Source: Rhabdornis inornatus (taxonomy: Eukaryota > Chordata > Aves > Passeriformes > Rhabdornithidae). Taken from it: a DNA stretch of 64,000 bases. The notes under the pieces were generated by a model. It searched no databases. It saw only the letters and a program-made list of their open reading frames with translations, and was not told the origin of the DNA. The position numbers and the translations under genes are program-made. The stretch is taken from the NCBI GenBank assembly GCA_013397075.1, contig VWZS01004485.1, forward strand, positions 2,172,299 through 2,236,298, read 5' to 3'. Below are positions 41,045 to 53,669 of the stretch, piece by piece; within the stretch, counting starts at the first letter, position 1, and the number at the start of each line of letters is the position of its first letter.

Positions 41045-41176
41045 CTAGAAGTGCCTGAAACAAGCTGCTTTTAAAGATGCCCATCACCTTTCTGATGGCT
41101 TTTTTCAGTTGTTGCTCTTCTGGCTTCCGTAGTTTTTTGCAATATTCTTCGAGCAGCACTAAAGCTCGGTCAGTAT
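41045..41176 (-). CDS. DLG2: DLG2 L27-domain exon
   Basis: Read on the minus strand, the 132-base exon starts after a T-rich acceptor ending in TAG and stops before a GTAGGT donor (41044-41039). With the G carried over from the leader exon it encodes D-TDRALVLLEEYCKKL, then RKPEEQQLKKAIRKV, then MGIFKSSLFQALL, and leaves one G for the next codon: 43 whole codons, phase 1 on both sides. This is the first part of the L27 domain, an alpha-helical hetero-oligomerisation module by which DLG proteins join partners such as CASK/LIN7-type L27 proteins. The MGIFKSSLFQALL segment is characteristic of DLG2; DLG1 has a diverged version here. From memory, some mammalian DLG2 isoforms start at this internal Met (ATG at 41084-41082). 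The following exon, expected to begin DIQEFYE, was not found further left and must lie outside the window. No stop or frameshift is present. Confidence 0.94.
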
Positions 41177-41202
41177 CTAAAAAAAAAAACAACAAAAAAA
41201 CC
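41177..41202 (-). other. DLG2: Polypyrimidine tract and 3' splice site of the DLG2 L27 exon
   Basis: On the plus strand this is an A-rich run with three C interruptions. On the minus strand it is a T tract with isolated G residues running to TAG at the exon boundary. The 11-T homopolymer directly abuts the AG, so the splice signal is also a length-unstable simple repeat. Confidence 0.8.
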
Positions 41203-41315
41203 AAAGCACAATAATGTCTTTATTGGCTCTGAAAAGTATCTAAATGCTCAAATGTTAAATACACATTTTGAGAGGCATTGTGCACATATATAGGGAACAT
41301 TTACAGCAAATGTTT

Positions 41316-41462
41316 ATAGAATCATAAAATCACTATGGTTGGAAAATATCTACAAGATCATCGAGTCCAACTTTCAAATCAGCACCACTGTGCTCCCCAG
41401 CAAGCCATGTCCCCAGGTGCCACATCCACATGCCTTTGGAACACTTCCAGGGATGGTGATGT
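41316..41462 (-). mobile_element. CR1 fragment, minus orientation, next to the DLG2 L27 exon
   Basis: ATAGAATCATAAAATCACTA, GGTTGGAAAATATCTACAAG, ATCATCGAGTCCAACTTTCA, then a CCCCAGGTGCCACATCCACA block and GGAACACTTCCAGGGATGGT, in reversed CR1 order. It sits in intron 1 about 140 bases upstream of the exon in gene sense. Confidence 0.93.
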
Positions 41463-42700
41463 TTTTGCTTTCTGTCATTAGCTGTATGTCATGAACAACA
41501 TAAGCAACACTGCATATGCATATGGGAAAATGATCTTTGGAATAGCATCTATAACAAGTGTTCAACTTCCATTTATCCAAAACCATCTGGAAGCTATGGG
41601 GCCTGGACCAAATTATAACTTGCAGAAACTACAAAATTATAGACAATAACCATTATGGATGCCCATGCAGGAAAACTGGCCTTAAAACATATTCAGAGAA
41701 GACATGAAAGTGTTTGCTTTGTATTTGCAGCACTCAGTTCTCTGACTGACAAATGCGTATCTGAAAGGCAGGTGTCCAAGAGTGAGGCTGGTTTTGTCTA
41801 TTCCCTCAATACATAAAATTGCTATCTACCTCTTCAGTAAATGAGGCTTTGATAGCAGACTTTCATCCATGTGCTGGCTCAAAGAGAGCAATCCACCCTT
41901 TCTCTAAGAGCCCAGAGGAGCAGAGCTCTGTTTCTGCTGCTGCTATTATCTTCGTGTAGTCACTTGCCAAGAGCATGAGTGACATGTAAAACTGCATGAA
42001 ATCCAGACATTGTCATCTTACAGAGAAGAAAATAGAGGAACATGGAGAATCAGACTTCATCTGTCCTTCTCCCCATCCCAGTTAGATTCCAGAAATGTAC
42101 ATACACAAACATATGTATGACACTGAGATATCTGCACGTTTGTGCAATTGTATTGCCACCAAATTTTCAGTAAGATTCCAAAACACTAAAAAAAACCCCC
42201 AAATTAATAATTAAAAGCAAGTGCCCCAATCTAAACTTCTTCCATTAGAGTTCAACGCAAATTTCATTACTAGGAGAGAGTCAGATTCCTCTGGTTAGAC
42301 TAAATTCAAACAAAATAGTGTAAAATGCTTGGAAAGGCAAAAAGCTTGCTTTTATAATTCTTTTTTACTAAATAACTAAAAGAAAGCTTCTTTTTCACTA
42401 TATAAAGATTGACTGTCTTTGTTCAGAATCTTGATGACTCCCTGTAATATGGGATGCAACAACCAGATGAGTTCACATTGGGGCAGAGACATGACTTGTA
42501 TACCTGATTACATTCTCAAATTTAAAAGGGGAATATTTTAATCAATGATTAAAGTTGAAAAAGATGCAATGTTTTTTTTCTCTCCTCACAGAAACTCTAG
42601 CTGGTCACAAGCATTTTATCAGAGAAATTAAAAACAATTAATAAAAACGAATTTTATTTAAAAGTTTTTATATGTGCACAGACATATATATAAATATATA

Positions 42701-42765
42701 GCATCATTAACATTGGGAAAGACCTCCAAGAGCATTGAGTCCAACCTTATGTCCATATCACATAG
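42701..42765 (-). mobile_element. Short CR1 fragment, minus orientation
   Basis: CATTGGGAAAGACCTCCAAG followed by AGCATTGAGTCCAACCTTAT is the reversed CR1 3' block. Only about 65 bases are recognisable. Confidence 0.8.
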
Positions 42766-45700
42766 ATAGGAAGATTAGGGAACATTTTACAGCAGTCTAG
42801 CCAATATAATGGAGGAGCTCACAAGTCTCTGCTTTGATCCCACCTTGAGGGGGTCTCCAAGAGGAAACCCTTCTTTCTATGAGGGCTGTCCTTGAGGCAG
42901 GTAAGGATGAGGCAATTGCACTTAGGACCACTTATAGCCCACAAAGAGAGAGAGATGAGCTTGTTTAAGACCACATCACAATAATTGGGCTGGGCTTCCA
43001 TCAAATCATCCAAACCAAAAGCATAGCCTTGAAACAAAGCTCTGGATCCAAGTGGGATATGGTTGGGTTCAAAAAACTACTTCTGCATATGAGCTCAGCT
43101 TCTTCTGCCTTTAAAACCCCAATTACATCATACCTTTTACTGATCTCATGACTGCCTGACCCACCTGAGATATCTGTACTTTCATTGATATTCTGAACGT
43201 TCTAGCCACCCTCAATAAAATAATTAGACTGTAACTTAAAACATTAATTGGAATCAGTAATTCCAAGTACAGACATGCATGTGTAATGCATCCATGGTTA
43301 CTTATATTAAAGTGAAGCCACAGAGTGGTGGAAAACTACCGCAAAGTATCCAGTACTGAGGGCACATTTTAAGAGTGGACTAAGAAATTACAAAAATGGG
43401 TTGTGAATGTCTCTTCCACACCAGGGATACCACTCCCTCTTTCTTAGTGACTTGGTGAAGCATGCTAACATGCCCTCTTTCATTAATCCTTTCCTAAAGT
43501 GTACAGTTCCTATTTTAAAAAGTATGGTGCCACAAAAAGTAGCATGCATTGGGGATGAGTAGATTTTATTTTCACTTGAAATACTATTTTTCAATTCATG
43601 AAGCTGCAAAAAGTCTACTTTTTGTTGACCCCAGAAGACTCCTAAACTCTACAAACTGAACAAGCAGCAACAGAGCACAGTTCTAGTGCTAAACCTAAAT
43701 CCCAGATAAAGTGATCATCTTCCTGCCTAATTTTCCTCCCTAGCTTTAATAGGATACATTAATTGTTACTCCATTCCTAAGCTCCAGCATGGAGTTGCAT
43801 CCTTTTCCTGCACAATCTCACTTGGCAGCAGTGTACCTAGTTTTCCAAATAACCTGTGATGACTGACGTGCTGGGTGTTTCAATCAAGATACCCAGGCAT
43901 ATCCTGACCAAGAGTGTTGCAGTTGGGGAGGGGGGCCATGCAACCACTACTACTGGAGCACTCCTGAAAAGCCAAAGGATTTATGGAGACTATTTGAATC
44001 TCCAGTCAATTTGTCACCAGATTAGGCTTTCAAAAAAGAACCTTCCCCCTTCTTGATGAACTCTCCTGGTTAGAAATTACTCAGAACTAGATCTTCATAT
44101 GGATTTGACAGTATTTAACATGCCAAGGAACAATCCTATTCAACACCAGCACAGCACATCCCTACCTCTGCACAATACAGAGCAATATGAAATAATGTAA
44201 TAAAATGGCACAGCTGAAGAATGCTCAGTACTGTCCCCAAAATAATAACCATTGTCAACTTCCAGTCATACCTAAAACAGATGAGGACATCCAGATTTTT
44301 TATTTTGCAGCTACAAAGCTTAAGTACTATCTGGTGGCAAGAATGGACTGCCTGGACTGCAGCACAACAGCCAAATAAGACCACATTCCCTGCCACGCAA
44401 TTAAGTGGAAGTTTCTGAATCTGAATTCCCACATCCTTCATCAAGAAGAATGAGAGATTGGTGTCTTTCAGGAGGTACTGTATCACTGTATGCATTATGG
44501 TTTTCAATAAAGTACACAGTTAATTTATAGCAGCCAAAGAAAGTCCTGCACCTTACAGAGTATACCAGAAATGCAACCAAAAAATCTTTGTTCTATGGTA
44601 TCACTATTCTCCAGTATTGACACCAAAACCAAATTCAAGCAAGACAACAAATCCATTGAACACACAATTTAATATCCCAAGAGGTGGGCTTCTGTGTGGA
44701 GCCTGAGTAGGTCCTTTGTCTGTGAACAATAGATCACTGAAAAGTCAGCATCAGCTGTGCCCCATCAGGCCTGCTGGACACATGTCTAATTTTTTTTACT
44801 GCTTCTTTGTATTTTATGACACTATATTTAAATGGATCCTATTGGCTTTGAAAGATTACTTTGACAAGGAACCATTCAGAAGATACAATCCTATAAGAAC
44901 TTATATTCTTATAGTCAGTAAACGCATTATTGTTTAAATAAATCATACCCAAAACATCATAATACAATCGTAAGGAAAAAATCTTAAGGAATAATAGTCC
45001 TACAGGATCTTGTCCAAGAAGTTATCAGTAAACTCAAACTAACTTACAAGTCTGTAAATTTTATTGCTTTGTCACTCCATAATCTTTTAAGCAGTTCAGG
45101 GGTGTTTGTGGTTTATGTTACCAATCAGAGAACAGGTTATTACTACAACACAGAAAATCAGAGATATGTAATACTGACACAAAACTACAGAGCAGTAACT
45201 CTGTTTATTGGACTGTCTCAGAAAACTTTCCTTCCTCTCTCAATCTAAAGTTTTTATCACACAAGGAATTACTCAATTTTTCTTCTACAGAATGAGTCTC
45301 TGCTTAATGTATTCATCTATGTAAGAATCAAAGAAGAGACAAATACTTTCCTTGGGGTTATTATTCTAGATAGGATTATTACAGAATATACCACACTTTA
45401 TAGTACCCTCACTGTATAGACTTTTCTGTGATGCTGATTTTTAAAATTCAGTAAGTAGACATTTATGCTATAGAGTAAAATATTCTCTTGGGGCAATGCT
45501 TACACATCTGATGAAACAAATACAAAAAAATACATATATTGTATAGAAAATTGTATAGAAAATCCAAGTTATATTTTAACAAACTGTAACTTCAGTATAT
45601 CTTATAGACAAAAGGTTTTCTGGGGATATTGTCAAAAAAAATGAAGCCATAAATCCAAGCAGATACAGAGTAAGGTGCACAATGTATCAGGAGAAATTAA

Positions 45701-48700
45701 ATTCTCACCAATAAATTGTTTCCTAAAGCATTGCTCTTAAAATGCAAGCCACACATATGAATGATTAAATTTGATAATTATGCATACTTAAATTAAAACT
45801 GCAATAATTTTATCATCTACTTTGCCAAAATGATGTCACATTCAATTCTATCTATTTCTCAGGGTCCACATCCGAGACCTAGATACCACTTGTAATACCA
45901 ACCAGTACCTTGAAGCAGAAGGATTCCCTTCCTCTGCTGGTGTTTTTTCTATACTCTCATGTTTTCCAAGCACGTTTTTAGAAACATTTTGAAACTCCAT
46001 ATAGGCAATCAGACACTATACTCACTGCAGCACTTACAGTAGAGTCCTCATAGAGCTGATGCATCTGCAGCTCTGCTGATGTGACCAGATGTGTTCAACA
46101 AGTTTGTGCCCTCATATGGGCCCGAGAACAACACAGCCATGCCTGCACATGGCAGGTCACACACCACACCATAGGACTAATCCTAGAAGCAAGTTTCTTA
46201 ACTATCTCCCAGGTGTTTATGCACACCATTTATCCTTCAGATGAACTAAATACATTACACCTGAAGATAATTTAGGTCTATCCATAAACTTCAATAAGTA
46301 ATTAGGAACAGGTTTGACTAACAGGATTAATTGAAACTATATGAGAAAGATAAAAGTGATTCAAAAACCAGTCTCCAAGCAGCTCCATTTTCAGTCCAGG
46401 GTTTGTTGAATGATGATGGCTCAAACCAAAGGAGCAGATAACAGAAGCACCACATAACTTAAGGAGATGCTGCTAAGGCCATATATATGAATATATGGCT
46501 ATTTTCAGGCCATTAGAGCTCCTTCTGGCCAAAGCGGTCATATAGGCTAAACTCTATATGGACCCATACATGTAAATGCCCAGGACCAGTCACTGATTTT
46601 GCACTCAAATTGCTGTACTTTAAACACCCCCAGTCTCCTGAGACCTGCTGCTGCTTTCCTTGGGAGTATGATCCTGTCATTCAATTCCTTCTATGAAACA
46701 AGGTAGTTTTTTTTCCTTTCCATCTCTCAGAAGATGGAGACAAAAAAATGAAAATACAATTCCAAACTCAGCAAGTTCTGCCTTGCACATGGAAGAAATC
46801 AGAGTCAGCTTGTTAACAGTGCCCTGAACCAGCACAAGGGAGTATCAGGTAGCCACTGCCTCTCAGTGAACTAACTCTACCACAGCCTCCTGCTATGTTT
46901 AGAAACACACTTACATTTTTTTCTTTCCTTCCTGTCATCAGAATTTGTGAATGAAAATATTTTTGGGGATGCAGCAGGGTGGAAAAACATTAACTTAAAT
47001 GAAAAAATAAGGTTTCATTGCTGAGAGATGTTTAACACTACTTGAGACCTAAGCCTAGCTGAATTGATAAGATGAAGGTGTGTTTTAATTTCAGTATCTC
47101 CTTTTTTCTTTTTTTTAGTCTGCTTTTTCCTGAAAGATATTTCAATTATTTTCTGACTTGTGAAGTCTGTTGTAGAGGTGAATTTTAAAAGAAGGAAACG
47201 CCAACACATTTCAGGAGACATGGGATTTTGAGAACCAGAGTTGGGAAAACGTAGGGCATTGAAGCAGGAAAAGGTATGAAGAAGGGTGGAGAAAAAACAC
47301 GGGAGCCAAAACAGAAATGAGAAATGGAACCAGAGCACCAGGAAAGGGAGCAAGGAAGTGTTATCAGTGATCCTTGATAACTTTGGAAGAAAAGGATCTC
47401 AAAAACTACTTTCATTTTGGAGACTTCACACCTTCATTTAGATGACCAAAAGAGACAGAGGAGCAAACACTGTTCCCTGCCTCATTTGATTTGATTCTCT
47501 GGTTTGGAAATCACAAAAAATCAAAATGAGTTGTTACAGACCAGCAGGAGGGAATGCAGTAAGAAATTTCCAGGCAAGTCACCTCGGGATTGATCCAAGC
47601 CAAAACTATCAGTAACTCGTTTTTACCTTCCCTGATCTTCACACAGAACATCAAACACAAAGGAATAAATCCTGCTAATAGACAATACTCAGTACCCACA
47701 GAGAAAAAGAGTAGAAACCCAGTTAAATTTTAGAAAGAAATTCAAGAAACAGTACACTAAGACGGTTGAGAAAAACACAAGCTGTAAGCTCCCATGGTTC
47801 AAAGGACTTGAGAGCTATTAGACAAATAATAATCATAAAATATTTACATATAAACATCAATACAAGACACAAATTAATCTAGCAGACTGCATAGAGGGAA
47901 AGAAGACAGGGAATATGTGTAAAAAAGAGAAAGCTCCCAGTATCTTGGGCCCTTCATCTCTGTAAGAGGACTTTAAACAGATATCCAGAAAATGAAGCAT
48001 ATGGGTTATACAACCTTGAGGAAGCATAAGGCATGACATATGTGACAATCACCCAGTGCGGCAAACACTCACAACAAGCAAGCAAAAGGGTTAAAAATAA
48101 CAGCTCGTCAGGATACGCATGGCATATAAACCCAGCTTCTGTCCTGCTAGGGAAAACAAGGGGACAGAAAAAGGAGGGGGGTAATCATGGAAGGGATTAC
48201 CAGGCAGGCCTGTTTCTGAGGTTTCAGCTTTTAGCAACCAGATTGGCACACAGAGGAGGTCAACACATGGCCTGTGGAGATTAATCTTGGGCAAGTAGAG
48301 AGTCTTTCAAGGAATGATATTTCAAGTTGAGGTTGCATTCTGAGTTGCCCTTGCTCTCCATTAACTGTAAAAAGTGTGACATCCCTAAACTAACCGTAGC
48401 TTTGGTGAATTCTCTGCACAACTGCTTTCCTGCAGAGCACAATTTAGGAACAGTTCCATTGTGAAGCAGTGTTATTCTATACCATGATGCTGCCAGCAGA
48501 CAAGAAATGGGCCAGACAGACTGTAAAAACTCTATGCAAGTACAACTGCAAACTTCTCAGAACAAGGCAGTATTACATGCCCAGGTATATTAAGGGGAAA
48601 CCAGACATCCAAATGCCAAGGAAAACTGAAGTAAGGAGGACAGGTAGCTTTGCACTGAACAACATTACCATGCAGTTGTATTATTCCAGGTCTCTGTGCC

Positions 48701-49385
48701 CCACACAGCTCATGGGAAATGCTGCCACAGAAGTTGCACAGCAGTCTCTTGTTCCAGAATATTGATTTGAGCAGACGATAGAACGCAGAGGGCTAAATGT
48801 TCTGCAAGTCAGATTGCTTTGAAAGGCAGGAGTTACGTTATGATGTGTCAGCTGAACTCTCTGAGAAACAGAAGAGACAGACACAGAGAGCCTGGAGGAG
48901 CCCTATGAGGTTTTCAGTTTTCCTCCCTGCTGAGCAGAAGGACCCAGGCTTACACCCAGATGGTGTCTAATTGCACTGGTAACCTCCTACAACATCCACA
49001 AGATCCCTCACCATCTGACTTCAGTGCTTGAAGGTTCTAGTGTTTTTCTCCTATCACATAAAAACAATCTTTTTTGTTATAAATCAGGACTACTTGTCCT
49101 CCATATGTCAATGTGTAAAGCAAATCACCATTATTCTCTTTACAGCCTCTTCCACACTTGTTTGATTTGTCATGTCCCTTCCCTGCTCAGTGTCCTCTTT
49201 CACAGTTCCAGCCTCTGCAACTTTTGTATACTTTTGACATTCTCAAAGCCTCTTATTCTCTTTTCTGGAATTAAATTTATCTTAACACACAACCTGTAAA
49301 CTCAGGCTGGATACCCAGTAATGATACAGTAACACTGACTGGTGGATGGAGCTGGACACAAAAACTGTCAGCTTTATGAAACACA

Positions 49386-49398
49386 ACACACACACACA
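49386..49398. repeat. Short CA dinucleotide run
   Basis: About six CA units within a longer CA-rich patch. Confidence 0.8.
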
Positions 49399-52140
49399 AC
49401 CAACCAGAGAAGTGATGGGTTCTCTTTTTTTGCCTATTTGTTAAGAATCAGACTTTTTGTCCAACTTACGATACAGAAAACTAAGAAAAATTTCACTTAT
49501 CAGTGTTGATTAGCTCAATGTAACCTTGTTGTCTATGTAACTTCACACTTGATTTTACAACATATAACAACGCATCTGTTCTGGTAAAATGCTGTCTTCA
49601 CACATTTTTTAGTTTTAAATATAATTCCTTAAACTTGACTAACTGTAATTACACAAATAATAGGATAATTACATAAAGATCAGAAACTGGCTCATCATAA
49701 ACTCACAAACTTTACTCCAGCATTTCTGTTTATCAGAAAGTATCCTGAAAACCAAGCTACGTTCCTGCTTCAGTGCCCCCAGATGGGATTATCTGATGCC
49801 TGCAATCCCACAGATATGTCTTCTCTACTCGTCCCTGCCTGTAAACTACAATTAAATATTGAAAAAAATACTCATTATTTAGCGTATAACCTGTTAATCT
49901 TATCAATCACACTTTAGCATAAGGAAGAGCCCAGTTCTTATCAGGGGCTCACTCTGGGACCTAAATTCTTCCCACCACATCACTTTTCCTCAGGGGACCA
50001 CAAAAGGGCTTTAGCAACTACTGATATCAGCTGCTGGTCATACCAGGGCCATTCCTTCTCTCCAATGAGTTCTCTTTCCCCAGGTATCTTGAAGGCAATG
50101 TGGGACCTGTTCATTAGCAATCCTTGCTCCAGTTTGCATTTCAGACAACAGAATAAGCAGATTCTGGGGCCTTATGACGCCTTCCAAAACTACAGACACC
50201 CTGCAATTACAAGTAGCTTCACCTGACCTTGTTTCTGCCTTTCAAGTGTCACAATGTTAAAATCTAGGTGTACAAATGTTAATGTTAAATCAATGATGCA
50301 AATATGAAGACAGAATGAAAAATGAAGCCACAAACCCTCAAAATGACATACACCAAATGAAAATCTCTTATTTATACAGCTGAATAAATGTAAATTGACA
50401 TCTTAACAGTGCAAAATTATCAGCATGCCCTGCTTTGAAGAGCTTACAATCTAATTGAATGCAAGACACAAAACTAGTGTAACTTGCTGTATAGTTGCAA
50501 GAGTAAAAAACCAGGAGTTGCACACTTAGTACAGCAGCTGTGTAATTTTTTTTCCTTTAAAAAAACACTCAGTATCAAAATTAACATAAATGTGAAAATT
50601 AGAGTGAGACAGAAAACTAAGAAAAAGATGCCTGTTCAGGAATAAATAACTTATAGAGTCATACAAAAGAATCAGTATATTACATGAAAGAAAACAATTC
50701 AGTAACACAAATGCCTTTCTAGTGATGCAAAAAAAATTAAATGGAATGAGATCAAATTACCTTTATTTATTAGCAAAATAGGCATTATGGTCTCACATTT
50801 TCTCACATCCATGTTGGTATTTTTAATCTAAGAACATTTGTTTTATACTAGAATCTCCAAGTCAATAAAAAAACCCAACATGTGCCTTCAGCCAATAACA
50901 TAAAATAAATTTTACGTTTTGGACCTGGGTCTGTAGATTTGCAAACCTTGGGCTGGGGTTGTTTGGTTGGGGTTTTTTTGGGTTAAAAGCACAGCTTAGC
51001 AGACACCCATCTGCAAGGCAGTGTTAACATAGTGCTCAACACCTAGAACTGAACCAGAAGGTGCCCGGAATCATTCCACTACAGCATAATGTGAGATATG
51101 CCCATACGGTCAGGGGAGAGAAGAAATCAGAAAAGGTTGGTTTCTGCTTGTGAAACTGTAAATTGTACAGATTCCCTCTTTCCAGGAAACTACATTATTC
51201 AATTCCCTGATAAACACATTTTGAAGGAAGTGTTAACATCTTCAGCCCAAAAGTGAAGACAGACTTAGGGACAGTTGCACTGACTCGTTCTGGCAAAGTG
51301 TTTACTGCCACCAAAAACTCTTCTGGACCACAGCCAATAAAGAGGAAATGTTTTCTTCACATATTTTGTATGTTGATTACTACTGTCATCACCCATCAGG
51401 TCAGGACAGCTTTACTGGCTCTTTCTCAGACGAATATGGCAGGAGAAAACATGACCTTTATTTCTATCTTTATAAAGCTGTTGTTTGGCACCATTTAATT
51501 TGCAGTAAATAAAAGAAGATACCACAGTGAAACAGACCTTAAATACTTCTAAGAAGCAGGAACCTGGTATGACCTGACCAAAATAAGCACATCTGAGTAA
51601 GGCAGATTTTCTCATTTTGCTGAAGCAGGGACTGCAAAATCATCTTTTATCACATTTGGCCACTAGTTACAAATTCCGCTTTTTCTCCATGGTTACCCTC
51701 TGACATCTAGCTTGGCCATCTGGAACAAATTCAGAAGGAAAGAAGAGAGGATGAGAAGGAAGAAGATTATGCTTATAATGCAAGACACCATTGCTTCTAC
51801 TGAGTGCAATATACGCTAAAAAGGAATGGAGGAGAGGATGCACAGCTGCCTGTATCAACACTATGGTTGTTTCCAATTCCAGTGACTAACAGTACAATAA
51901 TTTATAACACTTTTTCACCCACTAAAATAATGACTAGTGTTAATTTATAGCACTCACAGAATACACAGTGTCAGCTCTCATAAATATCTCAGATAAGGAG
52001 ATGTTTTTGCCACTAAAATTTATGTGAGAGAATGAGACATCATCAAACTGATGTGAGTTATAGTATGGTTACCCTGTGTTTTGTCTATGGGGAGAGAGAA
52101 AATGACAATTGTCCAGAAGGCAGTGCAGATCTTAGGTGTG

Positions 52141-52749
52141 TTAAAATGCCCTTTGGAGGTGGATCTCTCTCTCTGCTGACCAAAGCAACCCTCCAGGACA
52201 AAAAGCTGGGCACCCTACCGAAGTGAGCCAACTAAAACAGGATGGATCTACATCAAACATCTGAGAAGTACCAGAATAACAACAGAGCTGAAAAAGAGTA
52301 TAAAGTTCACTATTCGCAGTCCAAAGCCCACTTAGCTTTGCAGTGTGCATGCATATAACAAAGGCTTGTTCTGTATAATGCCTGCTCCTACAGTCCTTTT
52401 GTGGGCAAAATACTTCACTGTTTCTCACAGCGGAAACAATGTCTGGCTGGAAAAAGCTCAGTGCCATTAAAAGCAGTGACATCTTTAAATCAAAGCTTCG
52501 TGGTGAAAATTGGCATGGTTTAGATAGCAATTTTCTGACACTTGTTTGTTTAACTCTTGGAAATCTAAATTGTGCTTTCCACAGTCTGTAAACATAACTA
52601 AAATTTGCAGTGTTCCATTCAATTAACTGTAAAAACTGAGAGGTAGTTGAACAAAACTTGGAGTGAAGGAGGTGGTCTTTTAGCCATGTACTTATTTGAG
52701 AATTCTTATTCAGCAACTGAAAGGACAAAAATATTGTAATACCAATCAC
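52141..52749 (-). other. Unexplained 202-codon open reading frame
   Basis: This is the longest ATG-to-stop frame in the window. I recognise no family. Residues 90-107 (starting MSLLLMALSFFQPDIVSA) would read like a signal peptide if translation began at the internal Met. The 95 residues after it hold eight cysteines, at about 115, 120, 133, 156, 157, 171, 180 and 184. Against a gene: it sits alone inside DLG2 intron 1, has no clear promoter or polyadenylation signal, and its Ser/Leu/Phe-rich composition resembles translated AT-rich non-coding DNA. Most likely chance. Confidence 0.15.
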
Positions 52750-53668
52750 CTGTTACAAGTAAAAGAGAAAGAAAATTTTCTATATATGTTGGATTTGCTG
52801 CTGTAAGATGTAAGAAGACTGAAACCACATTCAAGATTTTTGAGCACTAAAAATTTAAATTTTGTTAGCTAAAAAGAAGCTGCCAGTTTGAAAGAGAATT
52901 AGGGCATGAATGGGAGTTAGCTTTGCCTGGTCCTTTATGAACTTTGCTTAAAAAGTTCCTACTGAGTTGTTTCTAGACCCATTCCTTTCAACAGACCAGC
53001 CACAAAGTCAGCATTACCACTACAAAATCCAGCATTTCAAAGAGCACATCTGTCAGATTCTTCTAAATGGCCCAGAAGTTGTTCACATGGGACCAGACTG
53101 ACACATTTCAATCCCTGACATTGAAATACTTGATAAAATATGTCCTGGAAGGCATTTTTTAATATAAAAGGAATGATGCAAAAAGTTTTTCCATGACAGA
53201 ATTAGCACATCTTTATAAATGCTACAAGGTGGGGTGAGCCAAGATGATACTAACAGCAGCCCACAGGTTTCATCTGACTAAAGGTACAATCCCTCTCCCT
53301 TTGAGAGATGCAAAGTAGGACGAGGATAGCACAAAACCCAACACTCATATCTCTGACTGCCTAGACACAGCTAGATGTGCAAGGAGGATGACAGGGTTAG
53401 TCTAAAAGCACATGTGCAGCCAGGCACCCAGATGTAGGGGTTCCTGCCATCTCTGTGTGAATCACAAGCAGGGCTCCAAAACTGGAGTCTGGTCTCCATC
53501 ATTGAGGAGCATGGATTTAATTAGTTCTTTCCATCACTGTGAAAGACATGAATGAATTACAGTAACATTTTTGCTATTAACTATTCTGTTGATGAATTCA
53601 AAATATATGCAATTATAGATCTAAATATAGTCCCTTACAGTTAAAAGAAATCAAGCTAAGTAACTCAG

Positions 53669-53669
53669 N
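53669..53669. other. Undetermined base (N)
   Basis: A single n in AT-rich intron sequence; an assembly or heterozygosity ambiguity. Confidence 0.95.

Noticed and set aside
44136..44507. 123-codon Cys/Leu-rich ORF on the minus strand
   Set aside because: No family resemblance, lies within DLG2 intron 1 with overlapping ORF on the other strand.
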